Made by a program: the position numbers and the translations under genes
The notes under the pieces: model-generated
Seen by the model: the letters and a program-made list of their open reading frames with translations, nothing else
The model's database searches: none
Told to the model about the DNA's origin: nothing
Assembly (NCBI RefSeq): GCF_021295315.1
Contig: NZ_JAIMJA010000004.1
Location: 124,001 to 188,000, forward strand
Direction: 5' to 3'
Length of the DNA stretch: 64,000 nucleotides
From: Motilimonas cestriensis
GTDB taxonomy: Bacteria; Pseudomonadota; Gammaproteobacteria; Enterobacterales; CBDFNC01
Part shown: one piece after another, positions 8,953-17,822 of the stretch
Layout: every line of letters begins with the position of its first letter
How positions within the stretch are numbered: position 1 is the stretch's first letter

Positions 8953-9215
8953 TATACCCAAGTTACCTCAAGATGCTTGTTCAGCGAGAGTTTGTAGGCT
9001 GTTAGGCGCGACGCTGATTTGAGACATAGTTATTCTACGTTGAAAATCAGCAACAAAGCATAACAGCCTACAAAACTCGCCCTTTGGGAGCCGCTCATTA
9101 TGTTCATTTTTTCGTTAAAAAGCCTCGAAAGGGCTGGCCATTCCTTCGTCTTTTTGCCTCAAACTAAACAGAATGAGCGGCTCTGAATACTGCATCTTGA
9201 GGTGTCTTGGGTATA
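8953..9215. repeat. MITE-like structured repeat with 24-bp terminal inverted repeats
   Basis: The ends, 8953-8976 and 9192-9215, are 24-bp inverted repeats differing at two positions (outermost TATACCCAAG / CTTGGGTATA). Inside are two further hairpins: an arm at 8985-9004 pairing with 9061-9079 (14 bp perfect core TAACAGCCTACAAA), and a perfect 12-bp pair GAGCCGCTCATT (9088-9099) / AATGAGCGGCTC (9172-9183). It holds no coding frame. Similar CTTGGGTATA-ended repeats are, from memory, common between genes in Vibrio and Shewanella. I see no clear target duplication beyond a possible TA. It lies between the antiporter stop and the carboxylase terminator. Confidence 0.8.
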
Positions 9216-9231
9216 AAACAGCCGCGCACAA

Positions 9232-9257
9232 AAAAGCACAGCCGAAGCTGTGCTTTT
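9232..9257. terminator. Strong, potentially bidirectional terminator after the carboxylase gene
   Basis: An 11-bp perfect stem AAAAGCACAGC/GCTGTGCTTTT encloses a 4-base loop that reads TTCG on the minus strand, a UUCG tetraloop. On the minus strand the stem ends in a run of six T. It lies 20 bases after the carboxylase stop. Confidence 0.9.
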
Positions 9258-9277
9258 GGCTTAGCAGTCGATTAGAT

Positions 9278-12200
9278 TTATTTCTTTATCGGCTTAACGA
9301 TATAGAGTAGATCGCCCGTTGATACTTGTTGACCACTGGTGTTCATAATGCGCTCTACGCGGTATTTCTGATCAGCAGGGTAAATCACCGCATCTTTACG
9401 GTTAAAGCCGGCTAGCGTGACTTTAGAGAACATCTTCATTGCTTCCATCAAACCTAACGTTTGATTCACACTCACGATATCGCCTTCTTTAACAAAGTCT
9501 GGCTCGCTTGGTGATGAAGCAGTGTAGAAGATACCCGCACTTTGTGCGATCACTTTTAGCTCATCAGAGCCTTCTACTTTGATTGACTCCGCAGAGGATG
9601 CACCAGCAACCGTTGCTGCGGCTTCCATTTCTGCAATCAAGGCATCTTGGTCTAGCTCTGCCATCAACTTAGGTAAGTAGTTGGTGTCGTAAACGCCTTG
9701 ACGGAAGGTCTCATCTTTTAAGATGCGCTTCAGTAGCGGAATATTAGTGGCAATGCCTTTAATTACCACTGAGTCTAGGTAAGCGTATAGCTTCTCAACC
9801 GTGTCTTCACGATCTTTACCTTTGATGATGATTTGCGCAATCAAGCTATCGTAGTAAGGCGATACTTCTTTACCCTCTGCGATCATTGCCATGATTTCAA
9901 CATCATCACGCTCAGGTAATACACATTCTGTAACTAAGCCTGGGTTAGGCACTAGCTGCATGATGCCGTTTGAATCCATCGCGGCTTTCTCTGCGGTAAC
10001 ACGTACTTCGATAGCATAGCCATCCAGTACTGGCTTCATGTCTTCAATACTTTCACCTGAAGCTATCTTGTATTGTGCGCTAACAATATCAACACCAGAG
10101 GTAGCTTCTGTCACAGGGTGTTCTACCTGTAGACGAGTGTTCATTTCCATGAAGTACACGTCGTTTGCATCTAGGTCGTAGATAAACTCCACGGTACCGG
10201 CACCGAAGTAGTTCACTGCATCTGCAATGGCTGCGGTGTATTTGTAAACGCGTTCTTCCAGATCTTTTGGCAGCATGGTTGAGGCTGACTCTTCCACCAC
10301 TTTCTGGTTGTTGCGTTGCACTGAACAGTCACGTAAACCGAGTACGCGGGTGTTGCCGAACTTATCGCGCAGTAACTGGACTTCGATGTGACGTAGTGAG
10401 GTCACGTATTTCTCTAGGTACAAGTCACCGTTACCAAATGCTGCACGCGCTTCGGCGGTGATTTGATGATACAGTTCGTACATATCTTCAGCTTGGGTCA
10501 CCACTTGGATACCTTTACCACCGCCGCCGTTAACGGCTTTAAGCAGTACTGGGTAGCCAATTTTCTCGGCGATGTCTTCAGCTTGCTCGGCGCTGCTTAG
10601 AATGCCGTGTGAGCCAGGTACCACAGGTACGTCATTGTCTTGCGCGGTCTTAATCGCGTTTGACTTGTTACCCATGGTTGACATGCTTTGCGTGCTTGGA
10701 CCAATAAAGTTAATGCCGTGATTCACACACATGCTAGCAAACTGTGGGCTTTCTGATAGGAAGCCAATGCCAGGGTGCAGTGAGTCCACTTGTTCATGCT
10801 CTGCAACGCGCAGTACTGAGTAACCGTTTAAGTAGCTTTCGTCTGAGGTGTTACCCCCTAAACAAACTAAGCGATCGTTAGGGCGCAGCATATCGGCAGG
10901 CACTGACGTCATGTCTGGGTCTGATGCGACTAATACCACGTCGATGTTGTTTTCTTGTGCCTTGCGGATCAGTTTCACTGCGGTACAGCCACGCGCATGG
11001 ATCAAGGTGCGTTTTACAGGCTTCATCAGTTCAACCGGATCCACTTGTTTCACGTCATTGAACTCAGCATCTGGCTGTGGCACAAAGCCTGAAAGAGCAC
11101 GGTTCACCACTTCTTCTATGGTGTTGGTTGGCATTGGCATAGCAACGTCAATATCACGCAGCTTGTGGTCTAGATCGTCAGAGAACGGGTTTTTAACAAG
11201 ACCAGCCATTGAGCCCGGCGTTACTGACAGGTAGTTCGACAGGGTAGCGGTTGACGGTAAGTACGCTGGTACCACCATTTGACCGGCAAATGGCATGTTA
11301 GTGCCTGATAGGTAATAAGTTTGCGCTAATGGATGGGTAACAAAGCTAGCTTGCGCGCCGCCCGTACAGTCACCATAACCAAACATCACGATGGGGAGTT
11401 CGTTATCACGTACAAAACGCGTGATACGGTCGTTCACCACCGCCATTGAGAATAGCGCAGCGGCACCTTCTTTGGTTTGCATCCCGCCTGAGCTGATAAA
11501 TGCAATCACTGGCAGATGTTGCTTAGCACATTCTACTAGTAGGGCACAGAATTTTTCGGCACTGGCCATGTCAAACGCACCGGCTTGGAATGCCGTGTTA
11601 GATACGGCAATACCGACGCGTTGGTTTTTACCTTCGCTGAGTTGGAAGTCTGCAAAACCTGTGACTAAGCCACAAGGTTTAATGCCTTTATCCAGCGCGT
11701 CTTCAACAGAAAGACGGAAACCAGGGAAGTCCAACATGTTGGCGGTGATTTGGTTGCCGTTAATTTCTTTAAAGTTGGTAAAGAACTTAGCGATGATTTG
11801 CTCGTAGTTCTTATTATTCTTTTGTTTTTCAGTGCGCAATAAGCCTTGAATTAACAAGTCTTGGTAACCCATGGTTAAGCGGTTCCAGAAGTCTTTACGA
11901 CGACCGATACGCATAGGGTTAATGGCACCCTTGTAGCTCGACTTATCTTTTTCAGTTTCGTAGTACTCAGGCAGTAGACGCTCGAAAAAGTAAGTAAGAA
12001 TTACAAATAAACTGTCGTTTAATTGCGGGAAACCAATACTCTTCCACTGCTCTACTTTTGACAGTAGATCGCCACGGTGAGACTGATTCAGGAAGAATTT
12101 TAACCAATGGTTAAATGCGGCTTTTTGCTCAACCGGATCACCTTTACCGACTTTCTCTAGTGCTGCTTCGAGTGATTCGTTCATCAACTTAGATACAGAG

Positions 12201-13846
12201 GTACGCGATAGCGCTTGGTTATCCATCGCTTCTTTTGCAATACTGGCTAGATTGCCGATAGCAATATCGTATAGTTGGTTGAAGATCAGAATGTTACGAC
12301 ATTCTTGGATAAAGTCTTCACGCAGCTCTTTATGAACAATCACATCAACGACCGTTAGCTCATTAAGATCAGGCCAGCCTTTGGTGATAGGATTCGCTTT
12401 ATCATCTTGCAAGTAGCGAATCAGCGCGCGGAAGTTATTCGTCGCACTTGATTTCCAGCGGTTGTATAAAGACAAGCTTAAGTTAAACAGTAACGCTTGC
12501 TTGGCTTTTTCAAAGTTTTCTTTTGGCTCACCAAGGATTAATTTAGTCAGCACGTTACGCTCTGTGCCTACTTCCTCTCGCTTGGCGATGAAGTTTTTCC
12601 AGTCTTTACTGAGCTGGTCGTCGTACTTGATGTTGTCGGGGGCGTCTAACCAAGATTCAAACACGCGTTTTTGATCTTCTTTGATCCGCGCTTTTAAATC
12701 ACCTTCAGGTACTTCTAGTTTCGATAAACGGCCGTATTGATCCTCTGGAATAGAATGAATACGAGAGCGCAGTGTTAAGTAACGCATATAGCGATATGCT
12801 AAACCGAAGGCGTTATTATGCACTGTTGGGTTTTTCGCTAAGTGGAATGAAGAGGCATCTTCAACTGCTTGTAAGTGCTTAGACGGATTTAAGTAACGCG
12901 TTAAGCTGCGATGATAATGCTCAAGAATATCAGGATACTTGCGAACAAATTCAATAGACGCTTGTTCAATCGAGTTGATTGACGAAACAATGGCCTTTTG
13001 CAGGTTACGCTGGCGTTCATCTTCATCAACGGGTGAGAAGTCGACAATGCCGTCAATACAGCCGTTGGTGTATAGTTCTTCTGGGGATACGCCAACGAAT
13101 TTGGCACATTCTTGCCAAGATAAGTTGTATTTACGAGCAATGCTTTGCAAGCCCTTTGGCTGGATAGTATTAAAAATACCATCTCGAACTGATAATAGAA
13201 TGTTTGCAGTTGCCAGTGGAATGGCGCCACCTGAGTAACCGACACCGATAATGATACCGACGGTTGGCACGTCTACGTTGGCACTTTCAGCAATCATTTG
13301 TGAAATGCTATGAGCTTGGTTACCGGCATTGGCTGCTTCACCAGCATCTGCTCCCGGGGTGTCGATTAGGTAAACGATTGGCAATGCCATTTCTGAATAT
13401 TTACGAATCGCCTTGCTAGCCGCTTTATGGTGCTCTGGCATCCAAGCACCATTGTTGGTGCTGCGCTCCTGTGCAATAAGGCCGACGCGGCGAGTGTAAC
13501 CACCAAAGTCCAAATCCATCTCAGCACAGTAAAATGGACCTTTGCTGGTTTCACTAATGATTTTACCGTTAAAACCTGAGATCACATCTTTGGCACTTGG
13601 GCGCTTGTTGTCTTCAGCAGGCTGCACTGTTCGGGCTATGTAGGCATCAACATCCAATTTTTTGATGGCTTTTAGATTCGACTGAATTTTATCGTCAGCA
13701 ATGAGCCCGTCTAGTTGGGCTACAACAGAAGGCAAGCTGTCGTCAGGAAACAGGGAGAAGTCTTTCGCTAAATGTTCGGCCTGGATAAATAAAGGGTCTG
13801 CGCCTTTGGTCATTTCCAGAAACGAGGATGTTGGTTTACCAGCCAT
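9278..13846 (-). CDS. Single-chain biotin-dependent acyl-CoA carboxylase (CT-alpha, CT-beta, BC, BCCP order)
   Basis: A 1522-residue cytoplasmic enzyme. Residues about 60-290 resemble a carboxyltransferase alpha part (AccA-like; DTPGADAGEAA, GVGYSGGAIPLA). About 700-920 resemble a beta-type carboxyltransferase (SSGGMQTKEG, GDCTGGAQASF). About 940-1395 is a biotin carboxylase with ATP-grasp loop NGGGGKGI, the EKY segment and EMNTRLQVEHPVTE. The C-terminus is a biotinyl domain with EAMKM, biotin on K1471. Residues 300-700 are a helical linker without a clear assignment. The reaction is ATP-dependent carboxylation of an acyl-CoA; acetyl- or propionyl-CoA are possible and the substrate cannot be read. 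The order with carboxyltransferase first is the reverse of the eukaryotic BC-BCCP-CT chain. The start is at 13846 with AAGGA upstream. A LysR gene is divergent. Confidence 0.9.
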   Translation of the reverse strand: MAGKPTSSFLEMTKGADPLFIQAEHLAKDFSLFPDDSLPSVVAQLDGLIADDKIQSNLKAIKKLDVDAYIARTVQPAEDNKRPSAKDVISGFNGKIISETSKGPFYCAEMDLDFGGYTRRVGLIAQERSTNNGAWMPEHHKAASKAIRKYSEMALPIVYLIDTPGADAGEAANAGNQAHSISQMIAESANVDVPTVGIIIGVGYSGGAIPLATANILLSVRDGIFNTIQPKGLQSIARKYNLSWQECAKFVGVSPEELYTNGCIDGIVDFSPVDEDERQRNLQKAIVSSINSIEQASIEFVRKYPDILEHYHRSLTRYLNPSKHLQAVEDASSFHLAKNPTVHNNAFGLAYRYMRYLTLRSRIHSIPEDQYGRLSKLEVPEGDLKARIKEDQKRVFESWLDAPDNIKYDDQLSKDWKNFIAKREEVGTERNVLTKLILGEPKENFEKAKQALLFNLSLSLYNRWKSSATNNFRALIRYLQDDKANPITKGWPDLNELTVVDVIVHKELREDFIQECRNILIFNQLYDIAIGNLASIAKEAMDNQALSRTSVSKLMNESLEAALEKVGKGDPVEQKAAFNHWLKFFLNQSHRGDLLSKVEQWKSIGFPQLNDSLFVILTYFFERLLPEYYETEKDKSSYKGAINPMRIGRRKDFWNRLTMGYQDLLIQGLLRTEKQKNNKNYEQIIAKFFTNFKEINGNQITANMLDFPGFRLSVEDALDKGIKPCGLVTGFADFQLSEGKNQRVGIAVSNTAFQAGAFDMASAEKFCALLVECAKQHLPVIAFISSGGMQTKEGAAALFSMAVVNDRITRFVRDNELPIVMFGYGDCTGGAQASFVTHPLAQTYYLSGTNMPFAGQMVVPAYLPSTATLSNYLSVTPGSMAGLVKNPFSDDLDHKLRDIDVAMPMPTNTIEEVVNRALSGFVPQPDAEFNDVKQVDPVELMKPVKRTLIHARGCTAVKLIRKAQENNIDVVLVASDPDMTSVPADMLRPNDRLVCLGGNTSDESYLNGYSVLRVAEHEQVDSLHPGIGFLSESPQFASMCVNHGINFIGPSTQSMSTMGNKSNAIKTAQDNDVPVVPGSHGILSSAEQAEDIAEKIGYPVLLKAVNGGGGKGIQVVTQAEDMYELYHQITAEARAAFGNGDLYLEKYVTSLRHIEVQLLRDKFGNTRVLGLRDCSVQRNNQKVVEESASTMLPKDLEERVYKYTAAIADAVNYFGAGTVEFIYDLDANDVYFMEMNTRLQVEHPVTEATSGVDIVSAQYKIASGESIEDMKPVLDGYAIEVRVTAEKAAMDSNGIMQLVPNPGLVTECVLPERDDVEIMAMIAEGKEVSPYYDSLIAQIIIKGKDREDTVEKLYAYLDSVVIKGIATNIPLLKRILKDETFRQGVYDTNYLPKLMAELDQDALIAEMEAAATVAGASSAESIKVEGSDELKVIAQSAGIFYTASSPSEPDFVKEGDIVSVNQTLGLMEAMKMFSKVTLAGFNRKDAVIYPADQKYRVERIMNTSGQQVSTGDLLYIVKPIKK

Positions 13847-13865
13847 ACATTATCCTTATTTTTTC

Positions 13866-13877
13866 ATATACGTATAT
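13866..13877. promoter_or_regulatory. Palindrome upstream of the carboxylase gene
   Basis: ATATACGTATAT is a perfect 12-bp palindrome, 20 bases upstream of the carboxylase ATG, in the 119-bp gap shared with the divergent LysR gene. It may be a regulator half of a two-site operator, but AT-rich palindromes arise by chance. Confidence 0.35.
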
Positions 13878-13935
13878 AGGAGGCATAATCTACATCAAAG
13901 TTAAATGTGTTACTATGCTTTGCTATTAAACAGCA

Positions 13936-13953
13936 TGTTCCATATATGGAACA
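13936..13953. promoter_or_regulatory. 18-bp perfect palindrome, candidate LysR-regulator operator
   Basis: TGTTCCATATATGGAACA is perfectly symmetric and ends 12 bases before the GTG start of the LysR gene. Its position between two divergent genes fits an operator for autoregulation and control of the carboxylase. It does not contain a canonical T-N11-A core, so the assignment to this regulator is inference. Confidence 0.55.
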
Positions 13954-13965
13954 GCAAGGAAAAGT

Positions 13966-14886
13966 GTGACAGATCTGAATGGTATGGCAATCTTTGCCAA
14001 GGTAGTTGAAGCAAAAGGGTATTCTCAAGCATCGCGCTTAACGGGACTGCCGAAGTCGACTATTAGCCGAAAAATTTCTCAATTAGAGGAAACGTTAGGC
14101 GTTCGTCTGTTGCAGCGAAACACTCGCGGTTTGAGTCTCACTCATGTTGGTGCGCTTTATTATCAGCACTGCGCCAATATTGTCCAAGAGATGGAAGAAG
14201 CGTTAGCTACAATAGAAAATACCCATCAAGACATTACCGGCATGCTGCGCATTGCGCTGCCGGTGTCGTTTCACCAAGATGCGATAGCCACGTTATGCAG
14301 TGGTTTTTTGCGCAAATATCCGAAAGTGGATTTAGATATTCAATTTATCGATGCCGAAGTCAGCCTCATTGGGGAAGGCTATGATATTGCTATCAAATAT
14401 GGCCCGTTAGATGCTTCTGATCTGATTGCTCGATTATTAGTCGAGCGCCAGCCAGTGCTAGTGGCCAGTGTCAAATATTTAAAAGCCCACGGTGCACCCG
14501 CTACACCACAAGATTTAGCGAATCATCAAGGTTTGTTACTAGGCACACCTCGTTCATCGGCGATTTGGCCAATCGGAGTTGGCGCAGAAAAAACCATGGT
14601 GCAGTTTGAGCGTAAGGTGCGAGTTAATAGTAATACGGTATTGAAACAAATGACAAAAGCGGGCGTTGGCATTGCAATGTTAACTGAATCAGTGTGTCAT
14701 GAAGAACTGCAGTCGGGTGAATTGAGAAGGGTGCTTGCTGATTATCCGTTAGAGCCAATTAAGGTTTACGGTGTCTATTCAAGCCGACGCCAGCTGGCGA
14801 ATAAAATTACCAGCTTTTTGGATTTTTTCTGCCAACACTTTGCTACCCATGAATCATTACAGCCGCTCATGCGTAGCGTACGCTAA
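13966..14886 (+). CDS. LysR-family transcriptional regulator
   Basis: A 306-residue protein with an N-terminal winged helix-turn-helix (residues 5-63; GYSQASRLTGLPKSTISRKISQLEETLGVRLLQR pattern, split here by description only) and a substrate-binding-like effector domain from about residue 90 to 295. It belongs to the large group of LysR regulators in which the effector is usually unknown. The start is a GTG at 13966 with AAGGA upstream; a GTG two bases earlier is out of frame. It is transcribed away from the large carboxylase gene, with a perfect palindrome between them, so it is probably its regulator. It converges on the LytTR response-regulator gene with only 3 bases between stop codons. 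Confidence 0.9.
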   Translation: MTDLNGMAIFAKVVEAKGYSQASRLTGLPKSTISRKISQLEETLGVRLLQRNTRGLSLTHVGALYYQHCANIVQEMEEALATIENTHQDITGMLRIALPVSFHQDAIATLCSGFLRKYPKVDLDIQFIDAEVSLIGEGYDIAIKYGPLDASDLIARLLVERQPVLVASVKYLKAHGAPATPQDLANHQGLLLGTPRSSAIWPIGVGAEKTMVQFERKVRVNSNTVLKQMTKAGVGIAMLTESVCHEELQSGELRRVLADYPLEPIKVYGVYSSRRQLANKITSFLDFFCQHFATHESLQPLMRSVR

Positions 14887-14889
14887 AGG

Positions 14890-15666
14890 TTACATCTGTT
14901 TAAACAAAGTCTGGAAACTGCGGCTAACGGCCACAGGGCGTTTCACATTGTTTAAGTGCACCACCATCTTGCCGGTAATATCTTTGTTCACATGTTTAAT
15001 AGCAGATACGTTAACGATACTACTACGATGAACTTGCCAGAAATTTTGTGGGTCTAGCTGTTGAGCCAAGTCTTTGATGGGGGTGCGGATAACAAACTCA
15101 CCTTCATGGGTAATGGCAGTGGTGTATTTGTCCTCGGCATGAAAGCATAATACGTCGGCAATGGCGATGATATGGATGTTATCTTTGCGACTTGCCTTAA
15201 GCCACTCAAGATAGTTGCCGTTCGGATTACTCAGCTTAGCAATCAGTTTATTAAGGTTTTCTTTTTCAGGCTCTGGGTCGCTTTGCTTTGACTGCAAGCG
15301 CAATTTGACTTTTTCAATTGAACGAACCAGACGATCTTCCGAGATGGGCTTGAGTAGGTAATCAACCGCTTCATGTTCAAATGCTTCTACGGCATATTGG
15401 TCATAGGCAGTAGTGAATACGATCAAAGGTGAGTTTGGTTGATGACTTAATCTTCGCGCCACTTCGATGCCGTCTAGTCCTGGCATACGAATGTCGAGAA
15501 AAATAATATCAGGGTTAAGTTCCTCAACCATCTCCAGAGCTTTGTTGCCGTCACCTGCGCTGCCAATAATGCTAAGCTCTGGCCAGTTATCCCCGAGTAG
15601 TTTATCAAGGTAAATTCTCAGTAGCGGTTCGTCATCTACTATTAACGCAGTGATATTATTGTGCAT
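14890..15666 (-). CDS. LytTR-family response regulator
   Basis: A 258-residue two-component response regulator. The receiver domain (1-122) has the acidic pair D11-D12, the phosphoacceptor D58 in IIFLDIRMPG, T85 and K106 in DYLLKPI, so it looks phosphorylatable. A linker (about 122-150) leads to a LytTR DNA-binding domain (about 155-255; KDNIHIIAIADVLCFHAEDKY start split, WQVHRSSIVNV). The family usually activates promoters through direct-repeat sites. Its start overlaps the last 11 bases of the upstream kinase gene, so the two are co-translated partners. No target gene can be named from sequence. Confidence 0.93.
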   Translation of the reverse strand: MHNNITALIVDDEPLLRIYLDKLLGDNWPELSIIGSAGDGNKALEMVEELNPDIIFLDIRMPGLDGIEVARRLSHQPNSPLIVFTTAYDQYAVEAFEHEAVDYLLKPISEDRLVRSIEKVKLRLQSKQSDPEPEKENLNKLIAKLSNPNGNYLEWLKASRKDNIHIIAIADVLCFHAEDKYTTAITHEGEFVIRTPIKDLAQQLDPQNFWQVHRSSIVNVSAIKHVNKDITGKMVVHLNNVKRPVAVSRSFQTLFKQM

Positions 15667-16720
15667 AAGGTATTTCCATCTCTAATTTAAATCCACCCTG
15701 CGAAAGTTCTTGAAAATGTAACGCACTATGGCCATCAAATAGGCTTAATAGCCGTTGCTTGGTGTTATGAATACTGAGCCCCGACAAGCGTTCACACCGA
15801 CCCGCCGCGCCATCATCACTAATGATCACTTTCAACTTGTGGAGTTGATTGTTTTCACATAGGCCAGTGATTTCTATATTAATTGTACCGCCTTCTAAAG
15901 CCGGTTCAATACCATAAATAATGGCATTTTCTATCCAAGGTTGCAGCAGTAGTGGTGGTATTAATAGTTCATTATCTAATTTTGGGTTGACCGATATTTT
16001 GTAGTTTAAACGCTCACCTAAGCGAATTTTATGAATAGAGAGGTAAGCACTAATAAAGTTAAGCTCATCTTTTAAACTTACTAATTTTTTTCGAGAGCCA
16101 GTCAGGCTCTGTCTGAGTAATTTGGTTAGCAAGTTAAGCAGCTCGAGCGCTTTATCGGGGTCGGACGGGATCACCGCTTGCAGGTTGGCCAAGGTATTAA
16201 ACAAAAAATGTGGCTCTACTTGGCTTTGTAGTAGCTGAAGTTGGCTAAGGATAAGTTCTTTTTCGTGCTGAGATTTATCGAGTTGGGCTTGTTTAAGTTG
16301 TTCTTTTATTTTAAATGAAGACTCTCTGGCGTAGAAATACCAAGCGATAACCAAGCTAAATAACGTGGCAGCGATGAATACTTTTACACTCGCAAAGATG
16401 GCGACATTGAGGCTATCGCTATGGGCGAGATGATGTACCCAAAAGCCAATAATGATGCCAAAAGGTAAACAGAGTAGCCAAGGAAGTGCTGCTCGACTGA
16501 CGCGTAAATAATCCCGTTTTTTTGACGGTAACCAGAACAGTGGAATAAGTACTAATAATCCAACCCCATTGAAAATAAGCAAGGTTGTCCAAATGGGGGT
16601 CGAGATGACATTAAAAACAGAACTAGAGAGACCAATCAGTGAAAATATAAGCACCACTAACCCTGTTCTTTGCAACAGTAGCTTTAAGCAGACAGCAGGT
16701 GTATGAGAAAAATGTGACAT
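15656..16720 (-). CDS. LytS/YehU-type sensor histidine kinase
   Basis: A 354-residue inner-membrane kinase. Four hydrophobic segments occupy residues about 18-130 with almost no periplasmic domain, so the signal is probably sensed in or at the membrane. A coiled coil (135-165) precedes the His_kinase phosphoacceptor box with H171 in VEPHFLFNTLANLQ, then an HATPase domain (about 230-350; N in WIENAIIYGIEP, SDDGAAGR, and a GLSIHNTKQRL G-box). It shares an 11-bp overlap with its LytTR partner. The ATG at 16720 lies 94 bases after a terminator that separates it from the small genes upstream. Signal unknown. Confidence 0.93.
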   Translation of the reverse strand: MSHFSHTPAVCLKLLLQRTGLVVLIFSLIGLSSSVFNVISTPIWTTLLIFNGVGLLVLIPLFWLPSKKRDYLRVSRAALPWLLCLPFGIIIGFWVHHLAHSDSLNVAIFASVKVFIAATLFSLVIAWYFYARESSFKIKEQLKQAQLDKSQHEKELILSQLQLLQSQVEPHFLFNTLANLQAVIPSDPDKALELLNLLTKLLRQSLTGSRKKLVSLKDELNFISAYLSIHKIRLGERLNYKISVNPKLDNELLIPPLLLQPWIENAIIYGIEPALEGGTINIEITGLCENNQLHKLKVIISDDGAAGRCERLSGLSIHNTKQRLLSLFDGHSALHFQELSQGGFKLEMEIPYAQ

Positions 16721-16813
16721 AACTTAAGTTGCCCTGAATCAATGCTTACCAATGATTTGTTATTATGATCTTACTGTGATGTTGTTATTTCGTAAAAGCT
16801 ATCTTAAAAAAAA

Positions 16814-16847
16814 GCCATCACTAGTATGGGCCTTAACCAGTGATGGC
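16814..16847 (-). terminator. Rho-independent terminator of the small-gene pair
   Basis: The 9-bp stem GCCATCACT/AGTGATGGC with a 16-base loop is followed on the minus strand by eight T residues. It lies downstream of the two small minus-strand genes at 17048-17446. Confidence 0.85.
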
Positions 16848-17047
16848 ATTTGCCTATAAAGTCACTCAACGCATGCAGGGAGCTTCGTAATTAAGAGTGT
16901 GTAGGCGCACAAAGTTTGTTTTAGACAGTTTTCAAAAAAACTAAGATTAATATATAGCAAATGATCTGGCTGACTATGCCAATGCGACAGAAAGTAAAGC
17001 TTCTCAGATAGTTGGTAACTTATGCGGATAAATGGAAATGGGCTAGT

Positions 17048-17212
17048 TTACTGTTTTGATCCTGAGTAAAGGTCATAAAAAAGCCATAGAGCAATAGAGG
17101 CCGCGCCTATCCATGGCCCAATATTGACCAATCGATCCAAGGCATTTGCGAAGTAAAAGCCTGCCGGCATCAGCGTAAATAAAAATAGACACAAAACGAT
17201 GAAGCTTTTCAT
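17048..17212 (-). CDS. Small two-segment membrane protein, function unknown
   Basis: A 54-codon frame starting MKSFIVLCLFLFTLMPAGFY. Residues 3-22 and 32-47 are hydrophobic, giving a hairpin of two membrane segments with a short charged loop (NALDRLVNIGP). It follows the 69-residue gene by 24 bases on the same strand and is followed by a good terminator, which supports a two-gene transcript. The ribosome-binding site is weak and I do not recognise the family, so it remains a hypothetical protein. Confidence 0.5.
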   Translation of the reverse strand: MKSFIVLCLFLFTLMPAGFYFANALDRLVNIGPWIGAASIALWLFYDLYSGSKQ

Positions 17213-17236
17213 TTTATTCACGCTATATGAAGGGAG

Positions 17237-17446
17237 TTACTTATTGATTTGTTTTACATCTTCGTGAATTTCTTGGGCATTCCAAACGAATTCAAATAGG
17301 TATTCTTCAGACCATTCTTGGCGTGGAAAATGGATCTCAACGTAATTATCTTCAAACTTGTACAGAGATGCGCCAATTTTTGTATCACTGCAAATCCACA
17401 GTAAAATAAAGGCAACTAACGGATAAACGAACAAGACCTTAAACAT
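17237..17446 (-). CDS. Small membrane-anchored protein, function unknown
   Basis: A 69-residue protein. Residues 3-19 form one hydrophobic segment (FKVLFVYPLVAFILLWI), followed by an acidic soluble part rich in E, W and F (YVEIHFPRQEWSEEYLFEF), probably in the periplasm. The start ATG at 17446 has AAGGA eight bases upstream, so translation is credible. It heads a short operon with the 54-residue gene. I do not recognise a family. Confidence 0.6.
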   Translation of the reverse strand: MFKVLFVYPLVAFILLWICSDTKIGASLYKFEDNYVEIHFPRQEWSEEYLFEFVWNAQEIHEDVKQINK

Positions 17447-17822
17447 AATTCTTCCTTGAGAATTTCCTTGAGCAAATTTGCATGAGCATTCTACCTGAGC
17501 GAGACCACAAAAACAGTGAAGTAAAAAATATTTTTCGCGCTAAGGCCTCGTAATTCATTCAGTTAGGCTGTGATCTGTTTGGGCTTCTTTTAGCCTAGTG
17601 TTAAGCTTACCCTTATTTATGAATATTGATTGGTGAGACTTAATCACTCAATGGAAGTGGTGCGCACTTAAAGGTTAACTTTTATAACGAGGCATCACGA
17701 ATGATGAAACATAGGTTCGTGAACTTGCCCCTGAAATTATGGTGTGGCGGATCAGGGCGTTTATTTGTAGCTAATGAAAGGCGTTGCTTGGCTCAACGGC
17801 TGCTATTTTGGTGGGGGGCTTT
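17447..17822. other. 376-base region without a confident gene
   Basis: It separates divergent genes and must hold promoters for both the small-protein pair and the rmuC unit. A 49-codon plus-strand frame from an ATG at 17701 (GAGG upstream) overlaps the next gene out of frame and has no recognisable features, so I do not annotate it as a gene. Confidence 0.4.

Noticed and set aside
10848-11807. Plus-strand frames opposite the carboxylase gene
   Set aside because: They are shadows of the strong minus-strand coding frame, without starts or family features.
13936-13953. Reading the palindrome as a classical LysR T-N11-A site
   Set aside because: Its even symmetry gives T-N10-A or T-N12-A, so I call it only a candidate operator.
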